Shown: in pieces, positions 13,293 through 24,418 of the stretch
Layout: the number at the start of each line of letters is the position of its first letter
Position numbering within the stretch: position 1 is the first letter of the stretch
Source: Xylaria sp. FL1777
Lineage: Eukaryota; Ascomycota; Sordariomycetes; Xylariales; Xylariaceae
Length of the DNA: 64,000 nucleotides
Direction: 5' to 3'
Assembly: GCA_022578965.1 (NCBI GenBank)
Contig: MU400564.1
Coordinates: 1 to 64,000 of the forward strand
Notes under the pieces: generated by a model
Databases searched by the model: none
Told to the model about the DNA's origin: nothing
The model's input: the letters and a program-made list of their open reading frames with translations, nothing else
Position numbers and translations under genes: made by a program

Positions 13293-14654
13293 AAAAACTA
13301 AGTAAAAATTATAATAAGCAGTAATAACTTAGTAGTAACCTTATAATTAATATATTTGCTAAATTAAAAAAAAAAAATATAATGCAGTTTAATTTAAAAA
13401 ATACGCAAAATAAGCAAGCTAAAAAAACGCTATATATTTATAAGTAATTTTAACTTTTATTATTTATTATAAAACTTAAAAAGTAAAAAAAGCTAAAAAG
13501 CAAATAAACTACTTAAGGTTATTATATAATAAGATTTTATGCTAGCTATTTTTTAAAAAAAAGTAACTAAAATAAAACGTAAGCAAAAAAGCTTAATAAT
13601 AAACTTAATATAAATATTTAGTAATTTAGTTATTATTTATTAAAAAAACTTAAAATAGCTAAGTTTAAATTATAAAGCACTAAAAGTTATAATTAACTTA
13701 AAAGTAGCTTTATAAAAATACTTAAAAAAAGCAAAAAAATAAAACTAGCTTAAGCTAAACAAAAATAAAGCAGCTATAAAAATAAAAGCTATTATTATAA
13801 AAATATATACGTTATATATATTTAGCAAACTAAATAATACTTTTAATTTTTTAATTTAATAACTAATAAAAATAGCAAATAAAATAACGCTTAAAAAAAC
13901 TATAAAAAAAAACACTAAGTATTACTTTAGTAATTTTTAAAAGTAATTAAAATAAAAAAGAAAGTAAAACAAGCGTATTATAGATTTTAAAGCAAAAAAA
14001 TTAAAGCAGTATAACAAACCTTTAAAAAAAAAAAAAAGCTTTTAATAACAAAGTAAAAAAAGCATAAAAACGCAGCTAAAAATAAGCACTTATAAAAACA
14101 TTTAAAAATTTTAAGTTATTATAAAGTTTAATTAAATAAGCAAAGTTTATTTATAAGCTAGCTTTAAAAATTACTGCAATTTTATTATTAAAACAAATAA
14201 AAAGTAAACTGTTTTTTGTTAATATTTTTAAAAAAAAAACAGCTTTATTAATAAAACGCTTTTTTTTTATATTATTAGCAAACTTATTTAATATACTTAA
14301 AAAAAACTTAATTTATAATAGCTATTAAAAGTTTATAATTAATATTAACACAAAGAAAAAAACATAATATTGCTAATATAAAAATTAATGCTATAAAAAG
14401 CGCTAAAAAATAACTTATTATTTAATAGCTTTTTTAAAGCTTATAAACTTGCTTTAGTAAAAAAAATAGTAATATTATGTATTACTAGCTTTTTATTAAA
14501 GTATTACTTAATGCAATTTAAGTAAGCAAAAATAATAATTATATTTAAACTTAAAAAATTAAAAAAAACTAAAAAAACAGCTAAAAAATAACGCTTTATT
14601 ACGCTTATTTATATAATAAAAAAAGTGCTAAAAAAAAAGCTATATTGCTATATA

Positions 14655-16577
14655 TACATTATATTACTTAGGACTAACGGCTTTAAAAAGCTATGCTAAA
14701 AGCTACTTAATTTTATACGTAAGTAAAAAACTGTGCTAAAGCTAAATAAAAATATTTTTATTAATTGCTTGCTATTATAACTTATACTTTTTTTATAGCT
14801 AACTATATAAGCGCTACTATTTAAAAATTGCGTTGCTTAATTTTTATTTAATATTGCTGCTTTTACTGCTTGCGTTTTTGCTTGCTGTATAAGCGTAGCT
14901 TTTTGTTATTTAAACTGCTTATTAATAGTTTTTAAACGAGTTTTTCTTAGGTTAGTTCTAAAGCTTTAGCATATTAGCAATAGTTTGCAATTTTATTTTT
15001 TGTGCAGTTGCTAGCGCAGTTTTTTTTAGTAAGCAACTTTTTAAGCAAATAGTATTTTTGCTTATTAAATTATTAGCTTTTTGCTTGCGTAGCGTTTTTA
15101 TAGCAATAATAGTACGTAGTTAGCTTTAAATTAGCTTTATTATAAACTATATAAAGCAATAAATAAAAGCATTTTTAGCTAGCTTGCGTGCTTAAATAGC
15201 TTTTAAGCATTTTATTGCTTAAGCTAAATAGTTGCTTTAATAAAAAAAGCATATAGTTGCTTTTTTTTTAGTTTATATAAAGCATAAGTTTGCTTTATTT
15301 TTAGCATGTTTTAAAAATTTGCACTAGCTATATTTTTGCTTGTTTTTATATATGCTAGCTTAATAGCTTTATTTTTAGTAGCTATAGCATTAAGTTACTA
15401 TTATATTTATAAAATAAAAAGCTATTTAAAAATAATAATAGTTCTAAAAAAGTTTATTAATATATGCTATATTTATATTTTTTATAGTTGTAACTTTAAT
15501 ATATATTAAGCATATTTTTTACTTATACTATAGCAAACAAAGTAAAAAAAACAGCTTTTTAATCTTTAGCTTTTAGTTAGCTAGCTTAAATTAAGCTAAT
15601 ATTTTTTTTTTTTTTTTTTTTAGCACTTGTTTAATTAGTAAACTTAAAGCTATTAGCTAGTATAGTTAAAAGTGCACTTTTAATTTTTTGCTAAACGTTT
15701 AATAAGCTTATAATATATTTACTAGCATTTAGGTTTAAATTTTTTGCTTATTAAAAATAACTTTTTAGTTATTATTTAATAATTTATATACTGCTTAAAC
15801 TATATTTGCTTTTATTGCTTAGTTTAGCTTTTATATTATAATTAACTTTGTTTTTACTTTAGCTTTATAGCTAGTAAAAGTTATAATAATAGCTTAATTA
15901 AAATTTATTGCTATAATAGCTTTAAAGTAAATTAATAAAGCAATACGTAAAAATTTTTTATTGCTGTTTATTTATAGCGCATTTACGTAAAATATAAGCT
16001 GCTAGCAAAAAAAGTTAGTAACTTTAGCTTGCTTGCTTATATAATCTTTAAATTGCTAAATTTGCACATATAGCAATTTTATTTTTATAGTAAGCTTTTT
16101 TTGCTTTATTAATAATGCTTATAATAAGTTTTAAATAGTATGTTTACTATTTTTATTACTACTATTTACTTATAGCTGCTTATTTATTTGCTAAAAGTAG
16201 TACACTTTTAATAACTTTTTAATAACTTAATAAACGCTATAAATAGTTTGCTTATTTAAGTTTTTTTTAAAAAAAATCTTAGCGTTTACTATTGCTTTAT
16301 TTAGCTTGTTTATATAGCATTGCAAGTTTAACATTAAGCTTATTACTAGCTATTACTAGTTTAAGTTTATACTGTTAGCTAGTTATAGCTAGTTTTATAT
16401 TAAAAAAGTTACGTTATAGTTTTTTGCTTTTTTTATTTCTACTTTTATTTTTTCTTAAGTTATTACTTATATAAGCTTATTTTATATATAGCAGGTTTCC
16501 GTAAGTTTAGTTTTTAAGGCTGCATAAGTGTTTTTATAAATCTGGCCGGTTGCAAAAAAAAGCAGAAAAAGCCCCTA
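14655..16577 (-). mobile_element. 1.9 kb repeat insertion with 14-bp target duplication
   Basis: The 14-mer TATATTGCTATATA stands at 14,641-14,654 and again at 16,578-16,591, directly flanking this segment. The left terminus (TATTACTTAGGACTAACGG, about 14,670) is the family A terminus seen at 1,913 and, inverted, at 9,600. The right terminus, about 16,490-16,577, is less AT-rich. A variable-length duplication of this size fits target-primed insertion of a non-LTR element. If the shared terminus is the 3' end, the element lies on the minus strand. Confidence 0.6.
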
Positions 16578-17310
16578 TATATTGCTATATAATAAAAATA
16601 GCTAAATAAAAAAGTTTTTTGCTAAATAATTAAATAAACAACAAATAAAACAAATTAATAAATATAATAATTAAACTAATATTAAAAATAGCAAAAAAAA
16701 TAATTAATAAAAAAAGCATAGCATTTTTATTACAGCTAAATATTATAAAAGCTTTTAATACTATTAATAAAAAAAAATTAATATATATTTTATAGTAAAA
16801 AAGCTTTTTTTTTTTAAATAGTTATATAAGTAAACTTTTTTATATTAAATTATATAATATGTTTTTGCTTTAATAAAGCAATATTTTAATTAATAGCACT
16901 AAAAGCTAAAGTTTTTTAAAAATTCTTGCTTTTATTTTATTTTATTTTTTTATATATTTTAATATTTTATAATAACTTTACTATATATTAAAAGCTAATA
17001 ATAGTTAGTTTTATTAATAATATTAACTTTATTATAGCAGACTTAAATATAAAATAAAACTGCAAAGCTTTAAAAGTAGCATAAAAAACATATAAAAACT
17101 AAGCAAAACAACATAAAATAAAATTTATACTGCAAAAAAGCAAATTAATGTATTTTTTTAGCAATAAAATAGCGTTTATACAAATAGTTTACCTTTTTAA
17201 CATAATAATATACCTAAAAAATAGCGCAAAGTTTTTAAAAGTATAGTTTAATAAAAACATAAAATAAAAAAAACATTTAATAAAACTTAAAAAAAAACTA
17301 AGCATTTAAT

Positions 17311-18520
17311 TATATATAATAATTAAGCTATAAAACTTTATATAAAGTAGCAGTATAACAAAAGTAAAATAAATATATATTATAATAATATAAAGTACTT
17401 TAGCTTATAATATAACAATTTAACATAAAAACTTTAAAAAAAATAAAGCAAAAAATATTATTAATTTGCTAGTAATAACTTAAAACAAATATTTTAAATA
17501 TATAGCTAAAGCTTTTAAAGCAACTAAAATAAAACACTTAAAAACTAAAATAAAAATTTTTTTTATTAACTTATATTTTAATAATAAAGCAATAGCTTAT
17601 AAGTATTGCATAAAAAGCTTAATAGTTAAAAAGTTAATTTAAAAAGCAACAAAAAAAATCAAAACTTTTATTTAAAACATAAAAACTTAAAGAGCTAAAA
17701 ATTAAACAAAAAGCAAGCTTATAAGCAATAATAAAAGCATAACTAAAAAAAATCTAATGCTAGCTTTAGATTTTTAGCAAAAAAAATAATTAAAAAAAAA
17801 AAAACCTAAAATTGCAGTAAAAAAAAAATAAATAAACAAATAAAGCTAAACTAAAACAAGCAGTAATTACTTAATAATAGCTAAACAAAAGCTTAATAAA
17901 AATAAAGCCTTTAAAAAGTATAATAAATTACTAAAGCATAAAGCAGCTATAATAATGCAAATATGCATTAAAAAAATAAAGCTAAAAATATTCTTACATA
18001 AAAAAAAAGTTTTAAGCTTTTTTACGCTTTTTTATAAATATATAAAAAGAAAAAAAACTTTTTAATATATAGTTTTACATTATAACTTATTAAAAAACAA
18101 AAAAAAACAACTATAAAAAAGCTTTATAGCTAAACTACTATAAACTAATAAAAACTTATAGCTAGCTATAAAAAAGCTTAAAACTATAAGTAATATTGCA
18201 AAGTAGTTATTTATTACTAATAAAATAGCAATATATAATAAAGCAATAAAAAAAAAATAAAAAAAATAAAAAAGCAGAAAATAAAAAAAAAAATAGCAAA
18301 AAAAGCAAAAGTGCTTTTTTAAAAGTTCTAAAAAACAAAAAAAAAGCTTTTATATGCTTTTTAAAAAAGCAAAAAGTTTAAAAGCTTTAAAAAAAGTTCT
18401 TTTACTTTTTTAATTATTACTTTTTGTTTAATAAGCTAATTAGTAAAAACTAGTTATTATAAAGTAAAAAAACTTTAAAGTAATAACGTAAATATTATTG
18501 CATAAGGTTTTTATTTAGCT
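17311..18520 (+). repeat. Direct repeat of the LINE 3' region
   Basis: This is the second copy of the 9,841-11,045 sequence, same orientation, about 7.47 kb away. The two could be mistaken for long terminal repeats, but they contain coding-like LINE tail sequence and lack TG..CA ends, so I read them as the 3' ends of two LINE copies. Confidence 0.65.
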
Positions 18521-18694
18521 TTTTATACGGTTTTACTTATAGGTATACAAGTAAAAAAACTACACTACAAAATAGCACAGCAGGTTATTAATAATAATAA
18601 TTTTATTTAGCTTTTTATATAGTTTTATTTATAAGTATATAAATAAAAAAACCATGCTATAAAATAATATAATAAGTTAATAATAATAATAATA
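18511..18694. repeat. Two 92-bp tandem units at the LINE 3' end
   Basis: The unit beginning TTATTTAGCTTTTTATA starts at 18,511 and again at 18,603, giving a 92-bp period. Each unit contains a short hairpin formed by TTTTACTTAT and its complement. The second unit is more AT-rich than the first. The array lies directly after the LINE tail and may be its 3' untranslated repeat. Confidence 0.65.
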
Positions 18695-18791
18695 ATATAA
18701 AAATAAATAATAAATTAAAATTTAATTAATTTTTTATAATAAATGCCTTAGTTATAAAGTTATTAATAATTAAACTCAATAGCATAATAAA

Positions 18792-18835
18792 AAATGCGTT
18801 GTTTTTTTAGATGTGTTGCTTGCTTATAAATCACG
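18792..18835. repeat. Degenerate fold-back terminus at the AT/GC boundary
   Basis: The sequence from about 18,792 to 18,835 aligns with the right end of the 12,804-13,292 fold-back element: ATGCGTTG, a spacer, GTGTTGCTTGCTTATAAAT, then a GTTA-containing end. It is followed at once by normal-composition sequence. It therefore looks like the right terminus of a related element. The left partner is not evident and may be mutated beyond recognition or outside the window. Confidence 0.5.
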
Positions 18836-19800
18836 TTAATAATGAGGGGTTATCGTGGCAAGGTTGTTGATCACGTCTCGCAAAGAGCGTGTGAAGTCAG
18901 AGTCCACTAGTGTAAGGCGATCTGTTCGGTAGTTGCGGGACTTTGCCTTCGTCTTTGTGCTAAGGTCCTTGCACTCAGTGACCTGTTGCAAAAGTCCGGG
19001 TTCTGGACGCCGTCTACCATATGGATCTTTTGTCATAGGCGCTGTCATCCATCACTGTAGGCGGCAGCAGAAATGTCGACCTGGACATATCCCTCAGATT
19101 CACTTGCTGCCGTAAGGCTTGTAGCTGCGCTTCTTCACCGTACTATCACGCAGTCCATCATCCCATCGACTACTGTACGCGTTGATTCTTAAGCCAAAGA
19201 AAGTTGACAGAGGAACCGCAATTACAACCCCGCAGCAACAAATGAATGGAAACTAGTACAGATGATACCAAAAACGATCGTCTCAAGAGGAATTCAATTG
19301 GATTGGGCAGCGTCCCGAAACCGTGTTCAAAGATTTCGTTTAGATGGCGTGGGTAGCGTCAGCAGGGCCAATATGTGCGGTCACAGCAGCGTGAGTGTGA
19401 ACGTTGGTACATGATATGGGGTTTGTTTACTTTGTTATTTGTTGTCTCTGAGACTGCTGTGAGTGCGGATGCTGTCAATTACCCAGTCGGTTATGCGTCA
19501 GTTATGCGGTTAGGTGTAATGTCCGCCTGGGCGGCTTCGATTGTTGACCTATACTCTTTTCTTGGACATGCGGAAATTGCCGCCATAGTCCTCTCGTAAC
19601 TCGGCGGCGGGTCGATTTCCTCAAAGTTATTGATACCAAAATTAAGGAACCTTAGCTACTTCGTTAGGCAGAGCAAGAGGATATTGTCTATAGTTATACA
19701 CCTCTGCTATAAACTATCCGCCAAACTTAGCTCATCAGGTATAGTAGCGTTACAATATCTAGAGTAATAGAAGCAACTCAGGCGTATCTAGCTCGCAAGA
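18836..19800. other. Transition zone, no gene recognised
   Basis: Normal base composition returns here. Several frames of 60-75 codons exist on both strands (for example minus 18,836-19,048), but none shows family motifs, splice structure or continuous extension. I read this as decayed unique or low-copy sequence at the edge of the heterochromatic block. Confidence 0.4.
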
Positions 19801-20149
19801 GCTTCTTATTAGGCCGAAGAAGGACTCTCGGGCATGAGTAGCACGAACCTACCTTACACTCTGAGCCCGAACCTGAGTCTAAGGCGAATCCTGATAGAGA
19901 TTACGTTAGTGACTCGACATCTACTCAAAGTAATTATAATGCGAGATCTGGCAAGTCAAAACCTAATGTCTTTTAGCCTAGGTCTTCGAGACCCTCTCCC
20001 TGGGACGACTTCTCCTCTCGTAGCGGGTTTGATTCCGGCTATGGCTCTGCCGCAAGCGATATAGAAGACACTGGCGAGGCTCGAGACGCGGATGAGATGG
20101 ATGAGTTCTACGACGACTGTTGCAACAATTTTGAGAGGATGGGCCTATA
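19801..20149 (+). pseudogene. 3' end of a decayed gene, acidic C-terminus
   Basis: One frame reads as a continuous acidic, serine-rich protein tail ending with D-E-F-Y-D-D, a Cys pair and the terminal residues F-E-R-M-G-L before a TAA at 20,147-20,149. It contains regions rich in S-E-P-E-P-E and S-R-S-G-F-D-S-G-Y-G-S. Two in-frame TAG codons interrupt it, at about 19,831 and 19,977; both can come from CAG by one C-to-T. No upstream exon could be linked. I do not recognise the family. The pattern suggests a host gene silenced by RIP-like leakage from the neighbouring repeats, which is inference. Confidence 0.5.
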
Positions 20150-20673
20150 ATAACAAATCATGGAGATAATTGGTAGGAAAGCCTTTATCAGCTCACATTC
20201 GCTGTCGCAGATAAAAACAGGGTTATCCTCCAATCCCATGATTATTATCCTGGCACGTCCACATTCCTTTGACGTCGAGGGTGCGCGGGGATGAAGGCCG
20301 CCATCCCATCAAGGTTAACTAGCACCAAGGACTTAGTTGCATAAAGCTAATAGCAAGCGCGGTAATACACGGAGCAAGGCCGAGCTGGTTAGGCACGCGC
20401 TCGAGAAGGCAATCCCCGCAGCGGCAGATATCAGCCGCTATGTACAGGGTCCCAAGGATCTGAAGCAGCAGCCACGGTAGCTCTGCCACTGATGTCGTTG
20501 ATGCTGCTGATGTCGCTGACACCGTTGTTGCCACTAATTCTCGCTAATGCCGCCGATATCACTGATATCACCAATGGCACATGAGCTATTTCATATAGAC
20601 TTGCAGCTGCTCCCGCAATGTATTCAGGTGGTGTTGGATGGAATACAGCGTGTCAGTCCACAGTCGTCACGAC

Positions 20674-20785
20674 TATCACAGGACATGGGTTACCATAATA
20701 TGGAATATCCCAGGACACAGAATATCCCAGGACACAGCATATCAAAGGACAGTGCATATCATAGGACATTGAATATATCATAGGT
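20674..20785. repeat. 17-bp minisatellite
   Basis: Four consecutive 17-bp units of the type TATCCCAGGACACAGAA run from 20,706 to 20,773. A degenerate unit stands at 20,674-20,690 and a partial unit follows 20,773. The period is not a multiple of three and no gene spans it. Confidence 0.8.
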
Positions 20786-20789
20786 TATC

Positions 20790-22161
20790 GAAGGCCCCCA
20801 GAATTCGCGATCAACTGGGGCAGGCCCAGAATATGGACATACCAAGTGAGGGCTTGTGATGTATTATGGGTCTAGTTTTGCGTCACATAAAGCTTGCAGT
20901 CTCAATCATTCTGCATGTCAAGCTACAAACCGAGTTCTGCTTACTTATCCCCTTGCACACGGTGTCCCTTCACCGAACCTTGTTTTGGGGCTATCCGACC
21001 AAAGTTGCCAACCTAGTAAAAACCCGTGGGCTACCTATGAAGAGGTGAAGAGACTGCCAGGAAATGTTGGCAATGCCAACCGAACTTCAGGTCCCCCAAG
21101 ACGCGGCGTCCGCAGCTCCTCCTGCAGCTCTCGCATCTCCGCCTCCAGCCGCCGCACCAGGCCGCCGTATCCCCTGCTTCTCCTAAGGGGTCCTTCACCT
21201 TCAGGCGCAAAGATCAGACTCAAAGGATCCAGAAGGCAGTATGTCCAACTAGGCATGAGTCGTTTCATCAGAGGGGTACCTTGCTGTCGCCGGCGTCGTC
21301 TCTGCACGTGAGCCCGTCGAGGATGCACGTCTGCGTAGACGGTGCAACCATGTCTGGTTGCCATTCCCGACCCCGCTCTGCAATAGGCCAGTAGAGTTCT
21401 TCATAGGCCATGCACACAAGTCGCGTCTGTTGATAATCAACTATCGCTTGGTGATTTAAGCCAACCAAGCCATGACGAGGTGGAAAGGTACATCCAGCCT
21501 TTGGGGAAATAACCTGCCTGATGACAACCGTTTTGATAGATGCGGGCGAAGGATATTGACCATGGGTATGCAGTTCTTGTCTGCCTCGCAAAATGTCATC
21601 CATTCGGCTGCGCACGATATTATACCGAGGCTGGAACGTCCTCTCGCTCTAAGTCGCAGACTTGAATATTTCTCTCAAGAGCTCCATGTTGGAGTTCGGC
21701 CTTGCCATAGAATTCTTCAAGAGCAAATGGGAAAGCCATTTTCGGTCACAGCTGGACAGGGCAGCTGCAGTCCTGGGTGCGTTGAAGATAAAAAATGCTT
21801 TTGGATATCTTGGTACCTCTTAAAAATAAAAAATAAAAAGTATGAAGAAGATGATCTTCAACTTGGACATTTCATGTCCGACACACGGAGCGGCTCCTCC
21901 CGCTGCCCCGCTATCTAATCGCTTATCTAATCGCTTATCTAATCTACAGCGGAGGCGCTCACATGGTACCTACGGTAGTCCCCGCTGTAGTGCCGCTGTC
22001 GGTAACGTGGGGTTTGTCTGCCCATGGTAATATGTGTACTGTACCACATACAGGTGGACGACTCACATGGAGGGGAGGAAAAAGAAACCAAAAAAATAAT
22101 CCCAAAGTCACATTCCCGACCGGCCCCAACACACCCAAGCAATCGCGATTCCATCGCCGCC
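20790..22161. other. Decayed region upstream of SER1
   Basis: There are overlapping frames on both strands (for example minus 21,035-21,364 and minus 21,268-21,615, plus 21,472-21,918), but no family I recognise. The minus frame at 21,035-21,364 has a short Arg/Leu/Glu-rich coiled-coil-like stretch and could be a fragment of an old regulator. A 12-bp tandem repeat (CGCTTATCTAAT, about three units) lies at about 21,914-21,950. The last few hundred bases must contain the SER1 promoter. Confidence 0.35.
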
Positions 22162-23894
22162 ATGCCCTCCAGATCAGACATCACCTAGTAAGAAACCTTT
22201 TACAGCTCGTTAATATTCCTAACATTCTCCTTCCTGGCCTGTCTTGGAAGCAGCAGTGTCTTTTGCACATGGCTCAAGGCTCAATTTTCCCGATGCGGCT
22301 CCTGAATATTCTTGAATGAAATCTTTCTCTAACTCGTGATTGTGGTAGTTTCGGTGCAGGTCCAGCTTTGCTGCCTACTGCCGTCCTCGAGGAAGCTGCC
22401 GCGGCGCTTCTCAATTATAATGCAACCGGTCTTGGCGGTACGGAGCTTCTAGTGGCCGTCGTCCTCCTTCCACCATTCTCCCCAGGACGGATCTTGAAGT
22501 GGCCTTTCCTCGGCTGTCTCACACGACTGATGCTGACGTCTGGTTTCCCCGTGTATAGTTGCCGAACATTCGCATCGATCAGAGATTGCAGCTACCATAA
22601 TCAATGAGGCCAAGGCCGATCTGGTCTCATACCTGGACATTCCAGACGACTACGAAATATGTTTTATGCAGGGAGGAGGCTCCGCACAATTTTCCGCCAT
22701 GGCATACAACTTTGTCGGCAACTGGGTCACCCGCAAATACAAGGAGGTGCAGGGTTCGGGAAGTGGTGAGAGCGCAGTCCTGAAGCTCAAGTCGGCCGTG
22801 GAGAATCTCAAGATCGACTATGTTGTTACTGGTGGCTGGTCACAGAAAGCAGCGGCCGAAGCCGAGCGACTTTTTGGCTCGGAACGTGTCAATATCGTGG
22901 CTGATGGCCGTAAAGCGAACGGTGGCAAGTTTGGAACCATCCCGAACGAGGATATCTGGAACCTATCTCGCGATGCTGCCATGGTTTATTACTGCGACAA
23001 TGAGACAGTTCGTATGTGCACACTGGACTCATTTCTTTCCCTTTCTAGTAACCTGAGGACTCCGAACATGTCTCGGGAGCATGCATTAGGGGCATGATAT
23101 TCACCCAAAAGAGTAATTACTGACTCCAGCGAGCATAGACGGCGTTGAGTTCCCTGGATTTCCCAAGTGTTTGGAGCCGGGACCCGACGGACCAATTGTT
23201 GTCGCTGATATGAGCTCCAATATCCTTTCGAGGAAGATCCCGATTTCTAATTTCTCAGCCATCTTCTTCGGCGCCCAGAAGAACCTCGGATCGACTGGTA
23301 TTACTGTCGTCATCATCCAGAAACGCTTCCTACCACAGCCTTCTGCAGCCTTGATGAGACAGCTCGCATTACCAATCCCGCCTCGCATCCTTGAATTCGA
23401 AACTGTTGCCAAAAACAATAGTCTTTATAATACATTAAGCATTTTTGAGTAAGCACATCTTCCGAAATACGATACCTTATAAATTTAAACAAATTAATCA
23501 GTTTTTCTATAGTATATTTATTGCGGGTCGGGTTTTAAAGCGGTTATTACTACAACATCCCGATAAGGTCCAAGGACAGCAGATCCTATCCCAAAGGAAG
23601 GCTCAGCTCATCTATGAAGCCCTCGAGGCCTATCCTACCATTTACCAGATCATCCCCGACAAGGCAGTACGATCACGTATGAACATCTGCTTCAGGATCA
23701 AGGGTGGCGATGCCGTCGAAGAAACATTCTTAAAGGACGCTGCTGCCTTGGGGCTAACTGGGCTGAAGGGTCATCGCGAGCTAAAAGGTGTTAGAGCGTC
23801 CAATTACAACTCGATTTCTCTCCAGGGTGCAGAGAAGCTTGCCAACTTCATCGGCGCTTTCGCATCACGGAGTGGGACGTCGTTGGTAGAGTGA
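22162..23894 (+). CDS. SER1: Phosphoserine aminotransferase
   Basis: PLP-dependent enzyme of serine biosynthesis that converts 3-phosphohydroxypyruvate and glutamate to phosphoserine and 2-oxoglutarate, in the cytosol. Five exons join in frame: 22,162-22,187, 22,349-22,437, 22,559-23,011, 23,139-23,448 and 23,513-23,894, giving 419 aa, the usual fungal length. The N-terminus has F-G-A-G-P-A-L-L-P; the region G-L-G-V-A-E-H-S-H-R-S spans the second splice junction. F-G-A-Q-K-N-L-G near residue 236 holds the Schiff-base lysine; R-M-N-I-C-F-R and S-N-Y-N-S-I-S are conserved C-terminal segments. The third junction uses the acceptor ending CATAG, which restores V-H-G-V-E-F. All introns are GT..AG. 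It appears intact although it is the first gene after the decayed zone; its fourth intron is notably AT-rich. Confidence 0.93.
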
Positions 23895-24418
23895 GTATCT
23901 CCACTACCGAATGGGGCTTTGGGGATAAGGTTGCGTGGTACAAGACGTGGTTAGTTTGTAGGGTAGCGAAAACAAGCTAAGTAACATGTTTATAATTTAA
24001 TGCATTTTGTGTTTTCTTGGGTTTGTTTTTGTCTCGTTTAAATAAGCAAGTGGACATCATTTCACCTTACAACTTCTCTGGTCTTCTTTGAAAACTACCT
24101 GTCCCTCCTGGTATAGAGCCAGATTCTGAACACCAGTGAATAACGATAACTGAAATAAACGAAAACACAGAAAAGAAAAAAAGAAACAAATGCCACAGCT
24201 TCTGCTTTTCCCGAGTAGAATTCAATGACCCCGTCGGACCACTGGATTAAATTTTTCCAACCAAACGGCGCCTCTGTTTTCAGCCTCCGCACTAATCGGA
24301 ACTTTCAAGTTAGTTATTATTCTTCGCCGTGAGGATTGGAAAGAGCAGAATCTCTGTTGTTGCGCAACTGGCGCTCCTAAGATATGTCGAAAGGGGGGGT
24401 ATAAGAAATGCCAGCTGA

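Larger units (their letters stand above)
11050..18520 (+). mobile_element. Decayed Tad1-like LINE retrotransposon with nested insertions
   Basis: ORF1 is identified by a CCHC zinc knuckle at 12,179-12,220 in one frame: C-F-N-C, four residues, Tyr where His is expected, four residues, C. The His-to-Tyr change is a single C-to-T. A second knuckle core (Cys changed to Tyr, two residues, Cys, four residues, His) follows at 12,236-12,262. The 3' end (17,311-18,520) repeats at 9,841. ORF2 would then occupy roughly 12.3-18.4 kb, interrupted by a fold-back element at 12,804-13,292 and a 1.9 kb insertion at 14,655-16,577. Removing both leaves about 3.7 kb, close to a normal ORF2. I could not recognise the catalytic RT box. 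Stops throughout make it inactive. Confidence 0.6.
1..18832. repeat. AT-rich RIP-degraded transposon island
   Basis: The block is made almost entirely of A and T, and CpG is nearly absent. Stop codons fall in every frame and no reading frame longer than 79 codons exists, although repeats with coding history can be recognised. The remaining C residues sit mostly in GC, GCT or GCA contexts. This is the usual outcome of repeat-induced point mutation (C to T on both strands of duplicated DNA) in Pezizomycotina. Composition changes abruptly at about 18,830, where ordinary mixed sequence begins. Such islands are normally heterochromatic; that is inferred from the family of phenomena, not visible here. 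Bases 1-1,900 and 4,100-7,430 contain no element I can name. Confidence 0.9.

Noticed and set aside
9841..18520. Direct repeats at 9,841 and 17,311 as LTRs of an LTR retrotransposon
   Set aside because: The repeats contain a LINE-like ORF2 tail, lack TG..CA ends and no integrase or protease remnants were recognised; two LINE 3' ends explain them better.
18511..18694. Tandem 92-bp units as a CRISPR-like or telomeric array
   Set aside because: Only two units, no spacers, eukaryotic context, and they sit at the LINE 3' end.
21035..21615. Minus-strand frames as a gene
   Set aside because: They overlap in different frames, no junction joins them sensibly, and no family is recognisable.
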